In this document: positions 61,574 to 64,000 of the stretch, piece after piece
Layout of the letters: the number at the start of each line of letters is the position of its first letter
Position numbering within the stretch: position 1 is the stretch's first letter
Source of the DNA: JAVBJV01 sp031555315
GTDB lineage: Bacteria > Pseudomonadota > Alphaproteobacteria > Acetobacterales > Acetobacteraceae
Reading direction: 5' to 3'
DNA length: 64,000 nt
Assembly (NCBI GenBank): GCA_031555315.1
Contig: JAVBUO010000005.1
Span: 1 to 64,000, forward strand
Program-made: the position numbers and the translations under genes
Notes under the pieces: generated by a model
The model's database searches: none
The model's input: only the letters and a program-made list of their open reading frames with translations
What the model was told of the DNA's origin: nothing

Positions 61574-63047
61574 GATCATGCGCAGAATTCCAGACATGCC
61601 GCGTCTGCCCGAGGGGTCAGCCTCGGGAATACTGTCACGTCTGGACATCGCCGGCATGACCGCCGACAGCCGTCAGGTGCGGCCCGGTTATCTGTTCGCC
61701 GCGCTGCCCGGCGCGAAGGTCGACGGGCGGGCGTTCATCGGCGATGCGGTGGCGCGCGGCGCTGCCATCATCCTGGCGCCGGCCGGTACGGAATGGCCGG
61801 CGGGTGTGCCGCTGTGTCCGATGATCACCGATGCGGAACCACGCCGGCGTCTGGCGCAGATCGCGGCTGCGTTTCATGGCATGCAGCCGGCCACGATGGT
61901 GGCGGTGACGGGCACCAACGGCAAGACCAGCACGGCGGAATTCCTGCGCCAGATCTGGAAGCAGGCGGGACTGCCGGCCGCAAGTCTGGGCACGCTGGGG
62001 CTGGTCGCGCCGGGTTACGAGCCTGGCGCGGGGCTGACGACACCCGACCCGGTGTCGCTGCATGCCATGTTGGCACAGTTGGCGCGCGAAGGCGTCGCGC
62101 ATGCGGTGATGGAAGCGTCGAGCCACGGGCTGGACCAGTTCCGTCTGGACGGCGTGCGCCTGAAGGCCGCCGGGTTCAGCAACCTGACGCGCGATCATCT
62201 CGATTACCATGGCTCGCTGTCCGTGTACCGGGCTGCGAAGCTGCGGCTGTTCAGCACATTGTTGCCGCCAGGTGCGCCGGCCGCGGTATCCGCCGAAATG
62301 GATCCGGAGACGCTTGCCGCGCTGCGCGACATTGCCGAGCGGCGCAAGCTGATGCTGCTCAGCGTTGGCGAGGCGGGCGAAGCGGTGAAGCTGCTGTCCG
62401 CGATCCCGCGCCCCGACGGGCAGGACCTGTCGATCGAGGTATTTGGTGAGCGCCGGTCGCTGCCACTCAATCTGCCGGGGCGGTTTCAGACCGATAACGC
62501 ACTGCTGGCGGCAACACTCGCCTATGCGACCGGTACCGATGGCGCGTTCGATTTTCTGCCCAGCCTTACCGGTGTGCGCGGGCGGCTGGAACTGGCGGCC
62601 ACGTTGCCGAACGATTCGGCGGTGTATGTCGATTACGCCCACACGCCGGATGCGCTGGAGCGTCTGCTGACGGCACTGCGCCCGCATGCGCGCGGCAGGC
62701 TGCATGTCGTGTTCGGCGCCGGCGGCGATCGGGACCGCGGCAAGCGCCCGCTGATGGGTGCGGCCGCCGCGCGCTATGCCGATCGGGTCATCGTGACCGA
62801 CGACAACCCGCGCACCGAGGATCCATCTGCCATTCGCGCCGAGATTCTGGCCGCCTGTCCAGGCGCGGTCGAGATCGGCGACCGGCTGACGGCGATCTCG
62901 ACGGCGATGAACGCTCTGGAACCCGGTGATGTGCTGGCCGTGGCCGGCAAGGGCCACGAACAGGGGCAGACGGTCGGTACGACGGTGATGCCGTTCGACG
63001 ATGTTGGCGTGGTGCGCCAGTTGGCGGGGATAGCGCCATGGCCGTGA
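61560..63047 (+). CDS. murE: UDP-MurNAc-L-Ala-D-Glu:meso-diaminopimelate ligase
   Basis: A 495-residue Mur ligase. The ATP loop is VTGTNGKTSTAE near residue 118. The central domain has MEASSHGLDQFRLDGV and NLTRDHLDYHGS. The DNPR motif (TDDNPRTEDP), which reads meso-diaminopimelate, is in the C-terminal domain with GDRDRGKRPLMG. It adds the third residue of the peptide stem. The start at 61560 overlaps ftsI by 14 bases; ATG 61578 is an alternative. Confidence 0.94.
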   Translation: MEFVEIMRRIPDMPRLPEGSASGILSRLDIAGMTADSRQVRPGYLFAALPGAKVDGRAFIGDAVARGAAIILAPAGTEWPAGVPLCPMITDAEPRRRLAQIAAAFHGMQPATMVAVTGTNGKTSTAEFLRQIWKQAGLPAASLGTLGLVAPGYEPGAGLTTPDPVSLHAMLAQLAREGVAHAVMEASSHGLDQFRLDGVRLKAAGFSNLTRDHLDYHGSLSVYRAAKLRLFSTLLPPGAPAAVSAEMDPETLAALRDIAERRKLMLLSVGEAGEAVKLLSAIPRPDGQDLSIEVFGERRSLPLNLPGRFQTDNALLAATLAYATGTDGAFDFLPSLTGVRGRLELAATLPNDSAVYVDYAHTPDALERLLTALRPHARGRLHVVFGAGGDRDRGKRPLMGAAAARYADRVIVTDDNPRTEDPSAIRAEILAACPGAVEIGDRLTAISTAMNALEPGDVLAVAGKGHEQGQTVGTTVMPFDDVGVVRQLAGIAPWP

Positions 63048-64000
63048 ACGCCGCACCGCTGTGGACGTCGCAGGATCTCGCCGCCGCGCTGGGCGCGCGA
63101 CCGGTGGCGGATGTCGTCGTGACGGGTGTGTCGATCGACAGCCGGACGGTGAGCGCGGGCGATCTGTTTATCGCACTGATCGGCGAAACGGGCGACGGGC
63201 ACCGTTTCGTTGTGGATGCGCTGACCAAGGGTGCCGCCGCCGCACTGGTACATGCCGATGTGCCGGGTGCCGATCCGGCGCGGTTGGTGCGGGTGAACGA
63301 TACTTTCGCGGGGCTGCAGGCGCTGGGGCGGTATGCGCGCGCGCGGTCCGGTGCGAAGGTCGTTGCGGTGACAGGGAGTGTCGGCAAGACCAGCACCAAG
63401 GAAATACTGCGCACCGTCCTGTCGGCAAATGGAACGGTGCATGCGGCCGAGGCGTCCTACAACAATCACTGGGGCGTTCCGCTGACGCTGGCGCGCATGC
63501 CGCAACGGAGCGATTTCGCGGTCATTGAGATCGGCATGAATCACGTCGGCGAAATCGCACCGCTGGCGCAACTGGCGCGCCCGCACGTGGCGGTGATCAC
63601 CACGGTCGAGAAGGTGCATCTGGGCTATCTGGGCAGTCTGCAAGCCATTGCGGACGAGAAGGCGGCGATCTTTCAGGGAGTGGAACCGGATGGCTGTGCC
63701 GTCCTGCCGTGCGATTCCGAAATGTTTTCGCGTCTGCGGGCGGCGCTGGCGGCCCGCCCGGATATCCGTGTGCTGGGCTTCGGGCGCGACGCCGGGGCCG
63801 AGGCGCGGCTGTTGGATGTGAAGCTGGATGCAGATGGCAGCACGGTTGCAGTGCGGCTGTCCGGGCAGGACATATCGTTCCGTCTGGCGCTGCCGGGTGC
63901 GCATATGGCGATGAACGCGCTGGCCGCTCTGGCGGCGGTGCGGGCGCTGGGCGCGGATGTCGGGCGCGGTGCGGAAAATCTGGCCCGCATGGGGCAGTTG
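63038..64000 (+). CDS. murF: UDP-MurNAc-tripeptide:D-Ala-D-Ala ligase, cut by the window edge
   Basis: 321 residues are seen, with no stop before the edge. The N-terminal domain has GVSIDSRTVSAGDLFIALIG. The ATP loop is VTGSVGKTSTKE near residue 111, followed by NNHWGVPLTLARMP, IEIGMNHVGEI and GAHMAMNALAALAA. It adds D-Ala-D-Ala to complete the pentapeptide. The ATG at 63038 overlaps the murE stop by 10 bases. Confidence 0.93.
   Translation, partial: MAVNAAPLWTSQDLAAALGARPVADVVVTGVSIDSRTVSAGDLFIALIGETGDGHRFVVDALTKGAAAALVHADVPGADPARLVRVNDTFAGLQALGRYARARSGAKVVAVTGSVGKTSTKEILRTVLSANGTVHAAEASYNNHWGVPLTLARMPQRSDFAVIEIGMNHVGEIAPLAQLARPHVAVITTVEKVHLGYLGSLQAIADEKAAIFQGVEPDGCAVLPCDSEMFSRLRAALAARPDIRVLGFGRDAGAEARLLDVKLDADGSTVAVRLSGQDISFRLALPGAHMAMNALAALAAVRALGADVGRGAENLARMGQL

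Noticed and set aside
61635..63056. 473-codon minus-strand open frame
   Set aside because: Opposite murE, with no family resemblance.

Overview
The window is high-GC DNA with tightly packed, overlapping genes. It reads as a chromosomal segment of an alphaproteobacterium, most likely Acetobacteraceae. That placement is an inference from a NepR/PhyR stress pair, a PleD-type cyclase, a class I PHA synthase, an IS5-type transposase remnant and the dcw cluster start mraZ-rsmH-ftsL-ftsI-murE-murF. No plasmid, prophage or CRISPR features were seen.

Layout. 1-500 is decayed DNA: the 5' end of an IS5-family transposase with an in-frame stop, next to a multiply frameshifted MFS transporter. 749-15363 is a complete aryl polyene (APE) pigment operon of 18 genes with overlapping or nearly touching ends: acyltransferases, two ACPs, ligase/dehydratase, glycosyltransferase, thioesterase, LolA-like protein, MMPL exporter, lipoprotein, ketosynthases, dehydratase, ketoreductase and a phosphopantetheinyl transferase. 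15355-17108 (minus) holds two membrane or oxidoreductase genes. 17520-24410 carries phaC and an HlyD/RbbA/ABC-2 export system. 24416-25778 (minus) holds a DsbA-like isomerase and an SDR that lacks its catalytic Ser and Tyr. 25880-26213 holds fossils of a PadR regulator and a DUF2218 gene.

26218-33316 is the most distinctive region. A class I ribonucleotide reductase (nrdA-nrdB) runs convergent with cobalamin-independent methionine synthase (metE). Each gene set has its own cobalamin riboswitch, and the two riboswitches look like copies of one another, including the stretch down to the start codon. Each also has a separate DNA operator further upstream: two NrdR-type boxes 32 bp apart for nrdAB, and a perfect 20-bp palindrome for metE. 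NrdB has Phe where the radical Tyr should be and Glu in place of the first metal-ligand Asp, the hallmark of class Ic (Mn/Fe) enzymes. The region therefore looks like a vitamin-B12-starvation module of cofactor-independent isozymes. A third cobalamin riboswitch precedes btuB at 49149, the B12 uptake receptor.

33493-36794 holds a SUKH-like gene broken at a G7 tract, tRNA-Ser(UGA), hyi and pleD. 36908-47483 (minus) holds rpmG and then an operon transcribed pyrB, pyrC', plsY, dprA, topA, rnr, S41 protease. 47666-48751 (minus) holds nepR and phyR. 49149-56769 holds btuB, an MBL-fold hydrolase, an AsmA-like protein, djlA and an AmpD-like amidase. 56799-57202 is RNase P RNA, followed by a terminator, an MraZ-box array and the cell-division/cell-wall cluster, which runs off the right edge inside murF.

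All functional statements rest on recognising motifs by eye. No database search was run.
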